From: an uncultured Clostridia bacterium
GTDB lineage: Bacteria > Bacillota > Clostridia > Christensenellales > UBA1242
DNA: 64,000 nt
Assembly (NCBI GenBank): GCA_947625515.1
Contig: CANQOO010000003.1
Coordinates: 1-64,000, forward strand
Reading direction: 5' to 3'
How positions within the stretch are numbered: the first letter of the stretch is position 1; every line of letters begins with the position of its first letter. The notes beneath the pieces are model-generated. The model was not told the origin of the DNA. It did not search any database and saw only the letters and a program-made list of their open reading frames with translations. Shown here piece after piece: positions 16,853 to 25,768 of this stretch. A program made the translations under genes and the position numbers.

Positions 16853-18310
16853 ATGTTTTTGAAGGACGTGTTGGCACAAGAGTTGGACAGGTGGGCAATC
16901 GCGGAGGTGAAAGGCATCTCTCGCGACAGCAGAACCGCCCAAGAGGGCGACATCTTTTTCTGCTTTGCACAAGACAAAGAGCGTGCCGAAAAGCAGTGCC
17001 AAGAGGCGAGTTCACGCGGGGCAAAATTTGTTGTCAGCCAGTTTGATTTGCCGATAAATGGCAGCATCAAGGCCAAGGACGTGCGGGATTTGTTCGCTCG
17101 CTCCTGTGCGAATTTTTATGGCCGTGCCTGCGACGACATGAAGATGGTTGCCATCACTGGCACAAACGGCAAAACAACCACTTCGCACCTCATTGCCGAA
17201 ATTATGAACCGCAACGGCCACAAAACGGGCGTAATTGGCACCAATGGAGTGTTTTATGGCGGCAAAAAATTTGACTGCCCGCTCACGACCCCCGATGCAG
17301 ACTTCCTGCACAAGACTTTTCGCGAAATGCGGGATGACGGCGTGGAATGCGTGGTCATGGAAGTTTCTGCCCACGCGATTGACCAAAAACGCACAAACGG
17401 CATCATTTTTGATGTCGGCGTTTTGACAAATATCACGCAAGACCACTTGGATTATTTTAAAACTTTCGACCGATACAGCAAGACCAAACTTGACTTTTTC
17501 AGCAAAGAGCATATCAGGCAGGGCATTGTGTGCGGCGATGACAAGCTTGCACGCTCGGTGGCGGGCAGGTGCGATGTGCCAATCAAAACATATGGCATCA
17601 CTCTGCCGTGCGACATCTTTGCCATTGACACGCTTTGCACGCTGGACGGCTCTCGCTTTGTGGCAAATTTGTGCGATGACGCCGTTTTGAACATAAAAAC
17701 AAATTTGATTGGACAATATAATGTCTATAACAGTTTGGCGGCACTTGGCGTGTGCCAGGCACTTGGGCTTGAGAAAAAAGAACTGGAAAATGGGCTGAAT
17801 TTTGTTATGCCTGTTGAGGGAAGATTCAATGTTTCAAAAATTGACGGGAAATATGTTGTCATCGACTTTGCTCACACGCCGGACGGACTGGAAAAAGTGC
17901 TGAAAACCGCCAGAGAGTTGACTGATAAAAAAGTGTGGGTGGTGTTTGGCTGCGGAGGCAACCGCGACAGCGACAAGCGACCTAAAATGGGCAAGATTGC
18001 CGAGGACAATGCGGATGTTGTGTGCCTGACGGACGATAACCCTCGCATGGAAAACTCGCAGGACATCATTGGTGACATCGAAGCAGGCATGAGGAAAGAC
18101 CATTTTGTGCAGCCAGACCGCGAAAAGGCCATTCGAAAAATTGTTGGGCGTGCAGAAGAGGGCGACATCGTTGTGATTGCCGGCAAAGGTGCGGAAAAAT
18201 ATCAAGAAATTGGCACGCAAAAAGTGCCATATAACGATTTTGACGTTGTGGCGGACATTGAAAACAAAAGCAGGTTGAAAAAATTGGGAGGGAAGGACTT
18301 TGCTGATTAA
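16853..18310 (+). CDS. murE: UDP-MurNAc-tripeptide synthetase MurE
   Basis: Adds the third amino acid to UDP-MurNAc-L-Ala-D-Glu, about 485 aa. N-terminal DSRTAQEGDIFFCF block, P-loop ITGTNGKTTT, carbamylated-lysine region and the C-terminal motif DDNPR. In characterised MurE enzymes DNPR goes with meso-diaminopimelate, so a mDAP-type wall is predicted. The ATG at 16853 with AGGTGG just upstream is preferred to the GTG 12 nt earlier. Its 3' end overlaps mraY by 11 nt, indicating translational coupling. Confidence 0.95.
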   Translation: MFLKDVLAQELDRWAIAEVKGISRDSRTAQEGDIFFCFAQDKERAEKQCQEASSRGAKFVVSQFDLPINGSIKAKDVRDLFARSCANFYGRACDDMKMVAITGTNGKTTTSHLIAEIMNRNGHKTGVIGTNGVFYGGKKFDCPLTTPDADFLHKTFREMRDDGVECVVMEVSAHAIDQKRTNGIIFDVGVLTNITQDHLDYFKTFDRYSKTKLDFFSKEHIRQGIVCGDDKLARSVAGRCDVPIKTYGITLPCDIFAIDTLCTLDGSRFVANLCDDAVLNIKTNLIGQYNVYNSLAALGVCQALGLEKKELENGLNFVMPVEGRFNVSKIDGKYVVIDFAHTPDGLEKVLKTARELTDKKVWVVFGCGGNRDSDKRPKMGKIAEDNADVVCLTDDNPRMENSQDIIGDIEAGMRKDHFVQPDREKAIRKIVGRAEEGDIVVIAGKGAEKYQEIGTQKVPYNDFDVVADIENKSRLKKLGGKDFAD

Positions 18311-19271
18311 ATTTATTCTGTGCGGGCTTTTGTGCCTCGCTTTTGCCACGTTAATCGCTCCGTTTGTGCTTTGGACATGCCGAAAATTGAAGGCGTCGCA
18401 AAGCATTTTGCACTATGTGGACAAGCATGCAAACAAGCAAGGAACTCCTACTATGGGCGGCATGATTTTTCTCTCCGCACTGCTTCTTGCTGCCTGCTTT
18501 TTGTTTGAGGGCGACACTTTTGTGGCGTGGTTTGCTGTGATTGTGACATTTGCTTATGCCCTTCTGGGATTTTTGGACGATTTTTTGAAGGTGCATTATC
18601 ATCACAATGAAGGGCTTAGGCCATATCAAAAAATTGTCGGGCAGGTGGGCATTGCCTTGATTGTGGCGATATATCTTTATCTCTCCGGGCGGACAAGCCT
18701 GACGCTTTTTGGGCTTTGTTTTGACATTTCTTGGGGTGTTATTCCCCTTGCGGTGCTTGTGCTTGTTGCAACGGCAAACAGCGTCAATCTGACGGACGGT
18801 CTTGACGGCCTTGCGGGCGGCGTCAGTTTTGTTTACATCCTGATTTTTGGCATCATCTTGGCAATCTATGGGCAGGCGGCGGAAGGGCTTTCCAATCTTG
18901 CCATGCTTTGCTTTGGATTGTGCGGGGGAATTTTGGGATTTTTGCTTTTCAACTGCTTTCCGGCGAAGATTTTTATGGGCGACACTGGCTCTTTGGCATT
19001 GGGAGGATTTATTGGCGTGATTGGGTGCTTGTCGGGGCTGGAACTGCTCATTCCGCTGATGGGGATTATGTTTGTTCTTTCGGCAGTTTCGGACATCATT
19101 CAGGTGGCACACTTCAAAAGGACGAAAAAGCGGGTGTTTCTTATGGCTCCGCTGCATCATCATTTCGAGCAGAAAGGAGTGCATGAAAATCGAATTGTGA
19201 CAGTATATATAATTGTGACGATGGCTGCATGCCTTGCCGTGCTTGTGGGGGTTTTGGCCGTCGGAATTTAA
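18300..19271 (+). CDS. mraY: Phospho-MurNAc-pentapeptide transferase MraY
   Basis: Polytopic membrane enzyme forming lipid I, 323 aa. Motifs: GTPTMGG, GFLDDFLK with the catalytic Asp pair, NSVNLTDGLDGLAGG, and FMGDTGSLALGG; ends with APLHHHFEQKG, the MraY HHH loop. The start is TTG at 18300, preceded by a very strong GGGAGGGAAGG SD inside the murE coding end. Between murE and murD as in classical dcw clusters; murF is not present in between. Confidence 0.95.
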   Translation: MLIKFILCGLLCLAFATLIAPFVLWTCRKLKASQSILHYVDKHANKQGTPTMGGMIFLSALLLAACFLFEGDTFVAWFAVIVTFAYALLGFLDDFLKVHYHHNEGLRPYQKIVGQVGIALIVAIYLYLSGRTSLTLFGLCFDISWGVIPLAVLVLVATANSVNLTDGLDGLAGGVSFVYILIFGIILAIYGQAAEGLSNLAMLCFGLCGGILGFLLFNCFPAKIFMGDTGSLALGGFIGVIGCLSGLELLIPLMGIMFVLSAVSDIIQVAHFKRTKKRVFLMAPLHHHFEQKGVHENRIVTVYIIVTMAACLAVLVGVLAVGI

Positions 19272-19287
19272 CAATTCGGGTGGCGAA

Positions 19288-20580
19288 ATGAAACTGAAAA
19301 ACAAGCGTGTTTTGGTGTATGGCCTTGGGCAGAGCGGAAGAGCGGCAATCAAACTTTTGAAACAACTTGATGCCAATGTCAGTTTCTTTGATGACAACGT
19401 CAAGTTTTTTGACTATATCGGCTTTGAACGTCAGCCCAAGCAGAAATGGGACTTGGTGGTGATAAGCCCGGGAATAAAGTGCCGCTCCAATCAGCTTTTA
19501 CAGTGGCTGGAAGAGCAGCACGTGCCGGTGATAAGCGAGATTGACCTGGCATATCTATGCTGCCGCGGGAAAATTATTGCCATAACCGGCACAAACGGCA
19601 AGACGACTGTCAGCATGCTGGCACATCGCATTTTGAAGATGGCAGGCAAAGAAACATTTTTGTGCGGCAATGTGGGACTGCCGTTTTCGGCAATCTGCCA
19701 AAAGACAACCAAAAACAGCATCACTGTGTGCGAGGTGTCCAATTTCCAACTTGAAACAAGCCGCTATTTTCGTCCAAATGTTGCCGCAATCTTGAATGTC
19801 AAGCCGGACCATTTGGATAGGCACGGAAGTTTTGCCGAATATCTGCGGGTCAAATGTAAAATCACTCAAAACATGCACAGGTCTGATACGCTGGTGCTTA
19901 ATTTGGACGATGATGTCACAAAAAAGTTGGACATCCACAAGCGGACAAAATATTTCTCTAAGACCAGCCTAAAACATGGCACAAGCGTGTGGAGAAATCA
20001 GATATATTATGGGCGAAAGAAGATGATAAGCGTGGGCGACATTCCGCTGCGTGGGGAGAAGAATTTGGAAAACGTCCTTGCCGCTGTGGCGGTGACAGCT
20101 CCGTTTGGCGTGGAAGCGGAAAACGCATATGCTGCCATCAAAAATTTTGTGCTGGCGGGGCATCGGATGGAAAAGGTTGGCACACTTTTTGGCGTGACAT
20201 TCATCGACGACAGCAAGGCGACAAATGTGGCGTCCACGGTAGCATGTTTGCAGGCATTTGCGGGCGAAGATATCTGGCTTTTGATGGGTGGTCAGGGCAA
20301 GGAAATAGATTTTGACGACCTCTTCAAAATCGGTTTCGACATCAAGCGGGTGATTTGCTTTGGGCAGGAGGCGGAAAAAATTTCAAAGAGTGCTCAAAAA
20401 TTTGCTTACAACACTGCCGTTTTCGCAAAAATGCAGGAGGCGGTGGAGTTTTGCATGAAAAATGCCCAAGAGGACGACTTTGTCATCCTTTCGCCGGCGT
20501 GTGCAAGTTTCGATGAGTTTGATGGCTATGCCGCACGGGGAGAAGCGTTCAAGAAGATTGTTCTGGGGCAAGTGGAATGA
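19288..20580 (+). CDS. murD: UDP-MurNAc-L-Ala--D-Glu ligase MurD
   Basis: Cytoplasmic Mur ligase adding D-Glu, about 430 aa. N-terminal Rossmann-like YGLGQSGRAA, central P-loop ITGTNGKTTV, KPDHLDRHGSF, and the C-terminal LMGGQGKEIDFDDL block. Start at 19288 (MKLKNKRVLVYG), 17 nt after the mraY stop with GGGTGG upstream; an earlier in-frame ATG lies inside mraY and is less likely. Confidence 0.95.
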   Translation: MKLKNKRVLVYGLGQSGRAAIKLLKQLDANVSFFDDNVKFFDYIGFERQPKQKWDLVVISPGIKCRSNQLLQWLEEQHVPVISEIDLAYLCCRGKIIAITGTNGKTTVSMLAHRILKMAGKETFLCGNVGLPFSAICQKTTKNSITVCEVSNFQLETSRYFRPNVAAILNVKPDHLDRHGSFAEYLRVKCKITQNMHRSDTLVLNLDDDVTKKLDIHKRTKYFSKTSLKHGTSVWRNQIYYGRKKMISVGDIPLRGEKNLENVLAAVAVTAPFGVEAENAYAAIKNFVLAGHRMEKVGTLFGVTFIDDSKATNVASTVACLQAFAGEDIWLLMGGQGKEIDFDDLFKIGFDIKRVICFGQEAEKISKSAQKFAYNTAVFAKMQEAVEFCMKNAQEDDFVILSPACASFDEFDGYAARGEAFKKIVLGQVE

Positions 20581-20805
20581 GGCTGCAGGGCGACGTGAGC
20601 TTATGTGGCGGGCGGAGTTAGTTGTTTAAACAGGCGGAATAAGTTGATGGCGTGAAAAGGTTTCTTGCTTTCGGGTGAGTTATTGGCGGAGCCGCTGGTG
20701 ATGTGCGAATGAATGTTGGTGAAACAGGTGAAATAGTTGGTGGCGTGGACAAGCGTGTTGCTTGCAAGGTGAGTTGTTGGCGAAATGAAATCGAAAGGAG
20801 TTTGT
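20581..20805. other. Gene-free, G-rich spacer between murD and ftsW
   Basis: 225 bp with recurring GTTG/GTTGGCG and GGTGA motifs. It looks like degenerate internal repetition. No ORF with an SD and no clear promoter were found. Confidence 0.4.
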
Positions 20806-21963
20806 GTGAGGGCAAAAGAGCAAAAAAAACTGTGGACAGGCAATTCTTTTCGCCTGAAAAGCTTTTCCAGGTGCGAGCTTGCAGTTGTGCTTCTCGTGCT
20901 GGGGCTGGTGATTTTTGGCTGCGTGATGGTTTTCAGTGCAAGTTCTTATTCCGCCGCCTATCACTATGGCAACAAATATTTCTTCCTGTTCAAGCAACTT
21001 TTTGGCGTTGTGTTGGGCGTGGTTGGCATGTTTTTCTTCGCTTTTGTGGACTATCACTTTCTGCAAAAATTCCGCTGGTGGGTGCTGGGTGCAAGCGTGA
21101 TTTTGCTGGTGCTGGTGTTTGTGCCTGGCTTTGGTGTGCAAAGTTATGGGGCAAATCGCTGGGTGAATTTTTTGGGGATTTCCGTCCAGCCAAGTGAGGT
21201 GGCAAAATTTGCGTTGGTGCTGTTTTTGGCAAGTTATCTCTCCGAAAAACACGGCAAAATCAAGACATTCAAGGGACTTGTGCCGCCACTTGCCATTGCG
21301 GGGCTGTTGTGCTTGTTGGTGATTATCGAGCCGTCCATGAGTGTGACGATGTGCCTGGGACTGGTGACTTTTTTCATGCTGATTGTGGGCGGAATAAGCA
21401 AAAAACACGCACTTATGTTCTCCTGTGCGGGAGCGTGTGCAGTGCCGCTTCTCATTCTCTCGGAGCCGTATCGCATGAAGCGTCTTTTCGCCTTTCTGGA
21501 CCCTTGGGCGTCGCCGCAAGGAGAGGGCTTTCAGTTGATTCAGTCCCTCTATGGGCTTGGCAACGGCGGCTGGTTTGGCGTCGGGCTGTTTCAGTCGAGG
21601 CAGAAATATCTTTTCCTGCCATTTGCCGAAAGTGACTTCATCTTCTCCATTATTGGCGAAGAACTTGGGCTTGTGGGCGGCATTTTGCTGCTGGGAGCAT
21701 TCTTTGCACTGGTGTTTTGTCTTTTCAAAATTGGACTAAACGCAAAAGACCGCTTTGGCTGCTTGCTGGCGTGCGGAGTGGGAATTTTGATTGCCGTGCA
21801 AACACTCCTCAACATCGCGGTGGTCACGGGCAGCATTCCGCCAACCGGGCTTCCTCTTCCGTTCATATCCAGCGGCGGAACATCGGTGGCGGTGTTCATG
21901 TCTGGCATTGGCGTTGCCCTTTCCGTCAGCAGACATTCTCGCCGCGAATTGACAGGCAAGTGA
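20806..21963 (+). CDS. ftsW: FtsW/RodA-type SEDS peptidoglycan glycosyltransferase
   Basis: Polytopic SEDS polymerase for septal peptidoglycan, about 385 aa and ten membrane segments. Signature blocks: NRWVNFLGISVQPSEVAK, LGNGGWFGVG, GEELGLVGG and PPTGLPLPFISSGGTS. Position after murD favours FtsW over RodA. GTG at 20806 is preferred as start because AAAGGAG lies 5 nt upstream; an ATG at 20785 in frame has no SD. murG, murC and ftsQ, which often follow, are absent; the cluster ends here. Confidence 0.92.
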   Translation: MRAKEQKKLWTGNSFRLKSFSRCELAVVLLVLGLVIFGCVMVFSASSYSAAYHYGNKYFFLFKQLFGVVLGVVGMFFFAFVDYHFLQKFRWWVLGASVILLVLVFVPGFGVQSYGANRWVNFLGISVQPSEVAKFALVLFLASYLSEKHGKIKTFKGLVPPLAIAGLLCLLVIIEPSMSVTMCLGLVTFFMLIVGGISKKHALMFSCAGACAVPLLILSEPYRMKRLFAFLDPWASPQGEGFQLIQSLYGLGNGGWFGVGLFQSRQKYLFLPFAESDFIFSIIGEELGLVGGILLLGAFFALVFCLFKIGLNAKDRFGCLLACGVGILIAVQTLLNIAVVTGSIPPTGLPLPFISSGGTSVAVFMSGIGVALSVSRHSRRELTGK

Positions 21964-22070
21964 AAAAGAAGTTTGCTGCGGGCAAAATAATTGCTTAAAA
22001 GAACAAATTATTTTTTTTCATTTTTATTTAAAAAAGAAAAACAGGTCGCATTTGATTTTTTTTGCAAAAC

Positions 22071-22115
22071 ACAAAATATGGTGTATTATGCAATGCATAC
22101 TACACCATATTTTGT
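22071..22115. repeat. Interspersed palindromic repeat, copy 1
   Basis: Two 22-nt arms, complementary except at one position, separated by one base. Core right arm TGCATACTACACCATATTTT. Located between the convergent ends of ftsW and the hypothetical gene, where it could also act as a terminator. Related copies lie at 49522, 57994 and 63489. Confidence 0.85.
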
Positions 22116-22152
22116 AGATTTTTATATTTTTTGATTTGTAAAATATCTTACG

Positions 22153-22689
22153 TTAAATTTCTCTCACTGGAGGAGTCATTTTGAATTTGGTTGGTTGGGA
22201 CTTTTGTGACCTTGCAACATTTTCAGGGGTAAGCGGCATCACATTAAACATTTTCTCTCGGCGGTCTGAGGTGAGCACATAGTTGGCTTTATCCATGTCA
22301 AACACAATGTCTAATGCCTTGTTGAATTTTTCTTCAAACTTTGCAGGCACATAAACTGAAAGTGGCAGCGATGCAGATTGTTGCCCCGCGAAGATGAAAA
22401 CAAGATTTGTGATATCTTCTTCCGACATGTCTGAGCAGGTGATATAAACATTTTTCAGTGCCTTATAGTTTGAAAGTGGCCCCAAGGCTCTGTCAAACAC
22501 GGCGGTAACTGGATGGTCAACAACCAAATTGGTGACATCTCGGCAGGCGTCGCCTGGATTTAAAATGATGCCCATACTGTTGGCTGCTTTAGGAACGACA
22601 AGCGTTTTGCCCTGAAATTTTGTCCCTTCAAGTTCATAATTATTTGTTAGGTCTTCTTGTTCCACTCCGTTCAGTGTTAAAATAGCCAT
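22153..22689 (-). CDS. Hypothetical protein, possibly BspA/LRR-like
   Basis: 178 residues, no signal peptide, not firmly recognised. A stretch reading LKNVYITCSDMSEEDI...LSVYVPAKF resembles single BspA-type leucine-rich repeats like those of the protein at 28908-29747, but full repeats are not obvious. Start chosen at 22689 (MAILTLNG): AGAAAGGAG lies 7 nt upstream and a good promoter 41 nt further. Monocistronic: followed by the palindromic repeat and preceded by its own promoter. Confidence 0.65.
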   Translation of the reverse strand: MAILTLNGVEQEDLTNNYELEGTKFQGKTLVVPKAANSMGIILNPGDACRDVTNLVVDHPVTAVFDRALGPLSNYKALKNVYITCSDMSEEDITNLVFIFAGQQSASLPLSVYVPAKFEEKFNKALDIVFDMDKANYVLTSDRREKMFNVMPLTPENVARSQKSQPTKFKMTPPVREI

Positions 22690-22729
22690 TTTTTGTTCTC
22701 CTTTCTGCTTGCATTTAAATTTCAAAAAC

Positions 22730-22758
22730 ATTCTAGCACACTTACATAAAAATGTCAA
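22730..22758 (-). promoter_or_regulatory. Promoter of hypothetical gene 22153-22689
   Basis: On the minus strand TTGACA (22753-22758), 17 bp, TAGAAT (22730-22735); predicted start near 22723. Confidence 0.7.
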
Positions 22759-22768
22759 GAGGTTTTTT

Positions 22769-22809
22769 TGGCATTATATGCCCTTTTTGTAGAGGCAAAA
22801 GCTTTTGCC
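22769..22809. terminator. Two small palindromes between the ABC gene and the hypothetical gene
   Basis: GGCATTATATGCC followed by CTTTTT at 22769, and the perfect palindrome GGCAAAAGCTTTTGCC at 22794-22809. They may end the ABC transporter transcript on the minus strand. No strong T-run on that strand directly after, so this is tentative. The rest of 22810-22958 shows nothing. Confidence 0.4.
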
Positions 22810-22958
22810 CTTTCAATTCGCACATCTCACCGTCGGCACTTTATGTTTTTTTAGTTTTCAGATTTTTTCCATTTATTTTTTCACCTGCATGAATCACCCG
22901 CACGAAAATCTCAATCCATTAGGCATTTTGTGCCTTGCTGGAAAAGTGTGGCAAAAAT

Positions 22959-25364
22959 TTATTCGCGTCGCAAACTTTCAACAGGGTCAAGTTTCGCCGC
23001 TTTGGAGGCAGGGTAAAGCCCAGACAGCATGCTGATTAGCACTGCAACGCCAATGGCGATGACGAAATAATACCAGCGATAGGAAATTGGTGCCATGCCG
23101 ATTGTGGTCGTCAAAATCAGCCACACAATGAATGTCAACAGCAGATTGAACAGAATGCCCACGACGCCGGACAGCAGCCCCACAAGGAAGCTTTCTGAGG
23201 TGAAGATGCGTCGGATATCCTTCCTTCTGGCACCGATACTTTTCAGCACGCCAATTTCTTTGGTGCGTTCGGTGACGCTCATATAAAGCACCACCAAAAT
23301 CATCATTGCGGAAACAAGCAGCGAAATGCAAGAGATGACAATCAGCGATGTGCCAATGACGGAAGTCATGTTGTTGAACATGCCTGCAAGCTGCTCCTCA
23401 ACCGAGCCAGAGAACTTGCCGTCCTCATATTTTTCAAGGTAGGCGTTGATGGCGTCGGTGACTTTTTCGGCTTGCTTTTGCGAAAGATTATCCGTTTTTG
23501 TCTTGATGTAATACACATTTGGGGCAAGATTTTCGTTGTCGTGAACTTGTGAAAAAATTTGTTGGAAATAGTCATAGTCCACAAACATAACCAAAAGTCC
23601 GGACATTATGGAAGTGTCCATAATGCCAGTCACTTCCAAATTGAGCTCGTCTTTATCAAAGATGATTGGCGGGGTGGCCTCCGCGGAGCCGCCAAGCATG
23701 CGTGTATCCAAATATAGGTTCACTTCACGCGGCGTGCCGTCCTCGTTGGTCAGTTCGTTCTCTGGGAAAAGGTCCAGGATGCCTTGCGAGAACATAATCC
23801 CGCCTTCTTTTGTGGACATTTCGCCTTCAATGACGTTTGAATCGGTGTAATATGGCGGGATGGTGTAGACATACATGATGTCCGCATAGGTGTAGCCACG
23901 CTTTGTCAGTTCGGTGTCGTTGACATATTCTGCCGGCTGCAAGGTGTCCTCGCGGCTGCCTTGTTTTGTGTCATACACAACGCGGGCGGAGGTTGAGCCA
24001 ATCATTTTGCCGACCATGGTCAAAAGTTGCAGCCCCGGCTGCATATCTTTTTTGTCAATCTGGACATTCACATCCAGTTCCCCGTTTTCATAGAGGGTTT
24101 GCAAATATGGATTGATGCCTGGGTGATGAACGGTTTTCATGATTGGATTGTCATGCTCATCCTTCATCGGCTTGCCAGCGTCATCCAGCACTTCCACTTC
24201 TTCATCATAGCCTTCAAGCAGTTTGTCAATGTCGCCAAGTTTGTCACCGGCAGCGTCCTCAAACGGGTTGTAGCCAAAATTTCCAAATCCGGATTTGCCT
24301 TGTGCAGTTTTTGTGATGGTGACAATGGTCGGGTCGGAATATGACTTCATGGTGTTGTCAATAAAATCGGTGATGCCGGTGGAAAAGCACATCATCAAAA
24401 TCAAACTGCCAATTCCAATCGCCACGCCAAAAGCCATGAGGAAGTTTTTGGTTTTGCTTGCCCACATATTGTGCATGGAAAGGCGGATGGCAGAGCGGAA
24501 GGAAAGATTTTGTTTGTTTTTAAAATCGTGGAAAGTCTTTTTCTTCTTGCCGGACTTTGTAGGTTTTTCGTCTGTTGCGGCTTCTTCCACGCTGGCCGCT
24601 TGATTGACTGGTGTAACGTCGGCATTTTTGACATAATTTTCATTTTTGTGGTCGCCGACAATTCTGCCGTCCGAAATTTCCACCACGCGGGATGAAACGG
24701 ACGCCACTTTTTCGCTGTGGGTGACCATGATGACCAATTTTCCGCTGTCGGCAATTTCTTTTAAAATCTCCAAAATTTGCATGGAGGTTTCGCTGTCCAA
24801 TGCACCGGTTGGCTCGTCGGCGATGATAATCTCTGGGTCGTTAATTAATGCACGTGCGATTGCCACACGCTGTTTTTGACCGCCAGAAAGTTGAGTTGGC
24901 TTCTTCTTCAAGTGTTCTTTCAAGCCCACTCTCTCCAAAATCTTTGTGGCACGAGCCACTTTTTCCTTTTCGCCAACGTTTGAAAGCGTCAAAGAAAGGG
25001 TCACGTTGTCCAAGATTGAAAGGTGAGAAATCAGGTTGAAGGACTGAAAAACAAAGCCAACCTGATTTTTGCGATATTTATCTAGTTCCTTGTCAGAAAG
25101 TTCTCGCAGATTTTGATTTCCGGAGATGATGTCGCCAGAAAAATCGCTGTCCAACCCGCCAATCAGGTTCATGAGAGTGGATTTTCCGCTTCCACTTTCG
25201 CCGACAATGGAAACAAGCTCGCCCTTAAAAAACTGGGCGTTGATGTCGTATAATGCCTGAAAGGTCTCCTTGTTTGAAAGCCGATATTTTTTGTTCACTC
25301 CAATCAGTTGAAGTTCTGGCTTTTCAGTGCTGCTTGTTTGATTTTTCTTCTTATTTGTTGCCAT
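22959..25364 (-). CDS. MacB-like ABC exporter, ATPase fused to FtsX-type permease
   Basis: About 801 aa. The N-terminal ABC ATPase has Walker A GESGSGKST, signature LSGGQKQRVAIARAL and Walker B IIADEPTGALD. After a charged linker comes a membrane segment (FLMAFGVAIGIGSLILMM), a large extracytoplasmic MacB_PCD-like domain, and three C-terminal membrane segments with the FtsX motif ERTKEIGVLKSIGARRKDI. Usually such Firmicutes proteins export peptides or respond to envelope stress; the substrate is unknown. ATG at 25364 chosen (GGAG 9 nt upstream). Monocistronic with its own promoter. Confidence 0.88.
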   Translation of the reverse strand: MATNKKKNQTSSTEKPELQLIGVNKKYRLSNKETFQALYDINAQFFKGELVSIVGESGSGKSTLMNLIGGLDSDFSGDIISGNQNLRELSDKELDKYRKNQVGFVFQSFNLISHLSILDNVTLSLTLSNVGEKEKVARATKILERVGLKEHLKKKPTQLSGGQKQRVAIARALINDPEIIIADEPTGALDSETSMQILEILKEIADSGKLVIMVTHSEKVASVSSRVVEISDGRIVGDHKNENYVKNADVTPVNQAASVEEAATDEKPTKSGKKKKTFHDFKNKQNLSFRSAIRLSMHNMWASKTKNFLMAFGVAIGIGSLILMMCFSTGITDFIDNTMKSYSDPTIVTITKTAQGKSGFGNFGYNPFEDAAGDKLGDIDKLLEGYDEEVEVLDDAGKPMKDEHDNPIMKTVHHPGINPYLQTLYENGELDVNVQIDKKDMQPGLQLLTMVGKMIGSTSARVVYDTKQGSREDTLQPAEYVNDTELTKRGYTYADIMYVYTIPPYYTDSNVIEGEMSTKEGGIMFSQGILDLFPENELTNEDGTPREVNLYLDTRMLGGSAEATPPIIFDKDELNLEVTGIMDTSIMSGLLVMFVDYDYFQQIFSQVHDNENLAPNVYYIKTKTDNLSQKQAEKVTDAINAYLEKYEDGKFSGSVEEQLAGMFNNMTSVIGTSLIVISCISLLVSAMMILVVLYMSVTERTKEIGVLKSIGARRKDIRRIFTSESFLVGLLSGVVGILFNLLLTFIVWLILTTTIGMAPISYRWYYFVIAIGVAVLISMLSGLYPASKAAKLDPVESLRRE

Positions 25365-25434
25365 TTTGACACTCTCCATATGATTTTTTAAAAACAAATT
25401 TTGTTTTTATTGAATCCATTTTTATGCCTTATGC

Positions 25435-25464
25435 ATAATATCAAAAAAGTGACATAAAAGTCAA
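25435..25464 (-). promoter_or_regulatory. Promoter of the MacB-like gene
   Basis: Minus strand: TTGACT, 18 bp, TATTAT preceded by an extended TGA element; predicted start about 65 nt before the ATG. Confidence 0.6.
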
Positions 25465-25718
25465 ATAAATTGCAAGGCGTGCAGACATTTTTCTTCCGCT
25501 CTTTTTGGAAGAGTTTGAGGAATTTCTTTGGCGAAATTTGATGAAAACTTTGAGAACTCTTTGCACCAGCATTTGACGCAACTAAGAGAATTTTCTTCAT
25601 CCGCATTGCGTGGGTTACTGCATTTGGGGCTTTCATGCGGTATGTGGACGCAACTATGGGATTTTTTCATTCACAATTTGCGAAAAATATGCTCGTGACG
25701 CAACTTTGACATTTTCTC
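25465..25718. other. Gene-free intergenic region with a thrice-repeated GACGCAACT
   Basis: The 9-mer GACGCAACT occurs at about 25575, 25647 and 25697, each followed by an AT-rich purine/pyrimidine stretch. Spacing is uneven (72 and 50 bp). No ORF or RNA was recognised. Confidence 0.4.
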
Positions 25719-25747
25719 TTGTGTTTTTTTTCGGTTTGTGATATAAT
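25719..25747 (+). promoter_or_regulatory. Promoter of the metal permease gene
   Basis: TTGTGT, 17 bp, TATAAT with TGTGATATAAT extended -10, the same element as rnpB. Confidence 0.7.
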
Positions 25748-25768
25748 TTGCGAAGCGTGGAGGGGATT

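Noticed and set aside
25575..25705. Three copies of GACGCAACT resembling a small CRISPR or repeat array
   Set aside because: Spacing is uneven (72 and 50 bp), the repeated unit is only 9 bp and no cas gene is near; at most a degenerate repeat.
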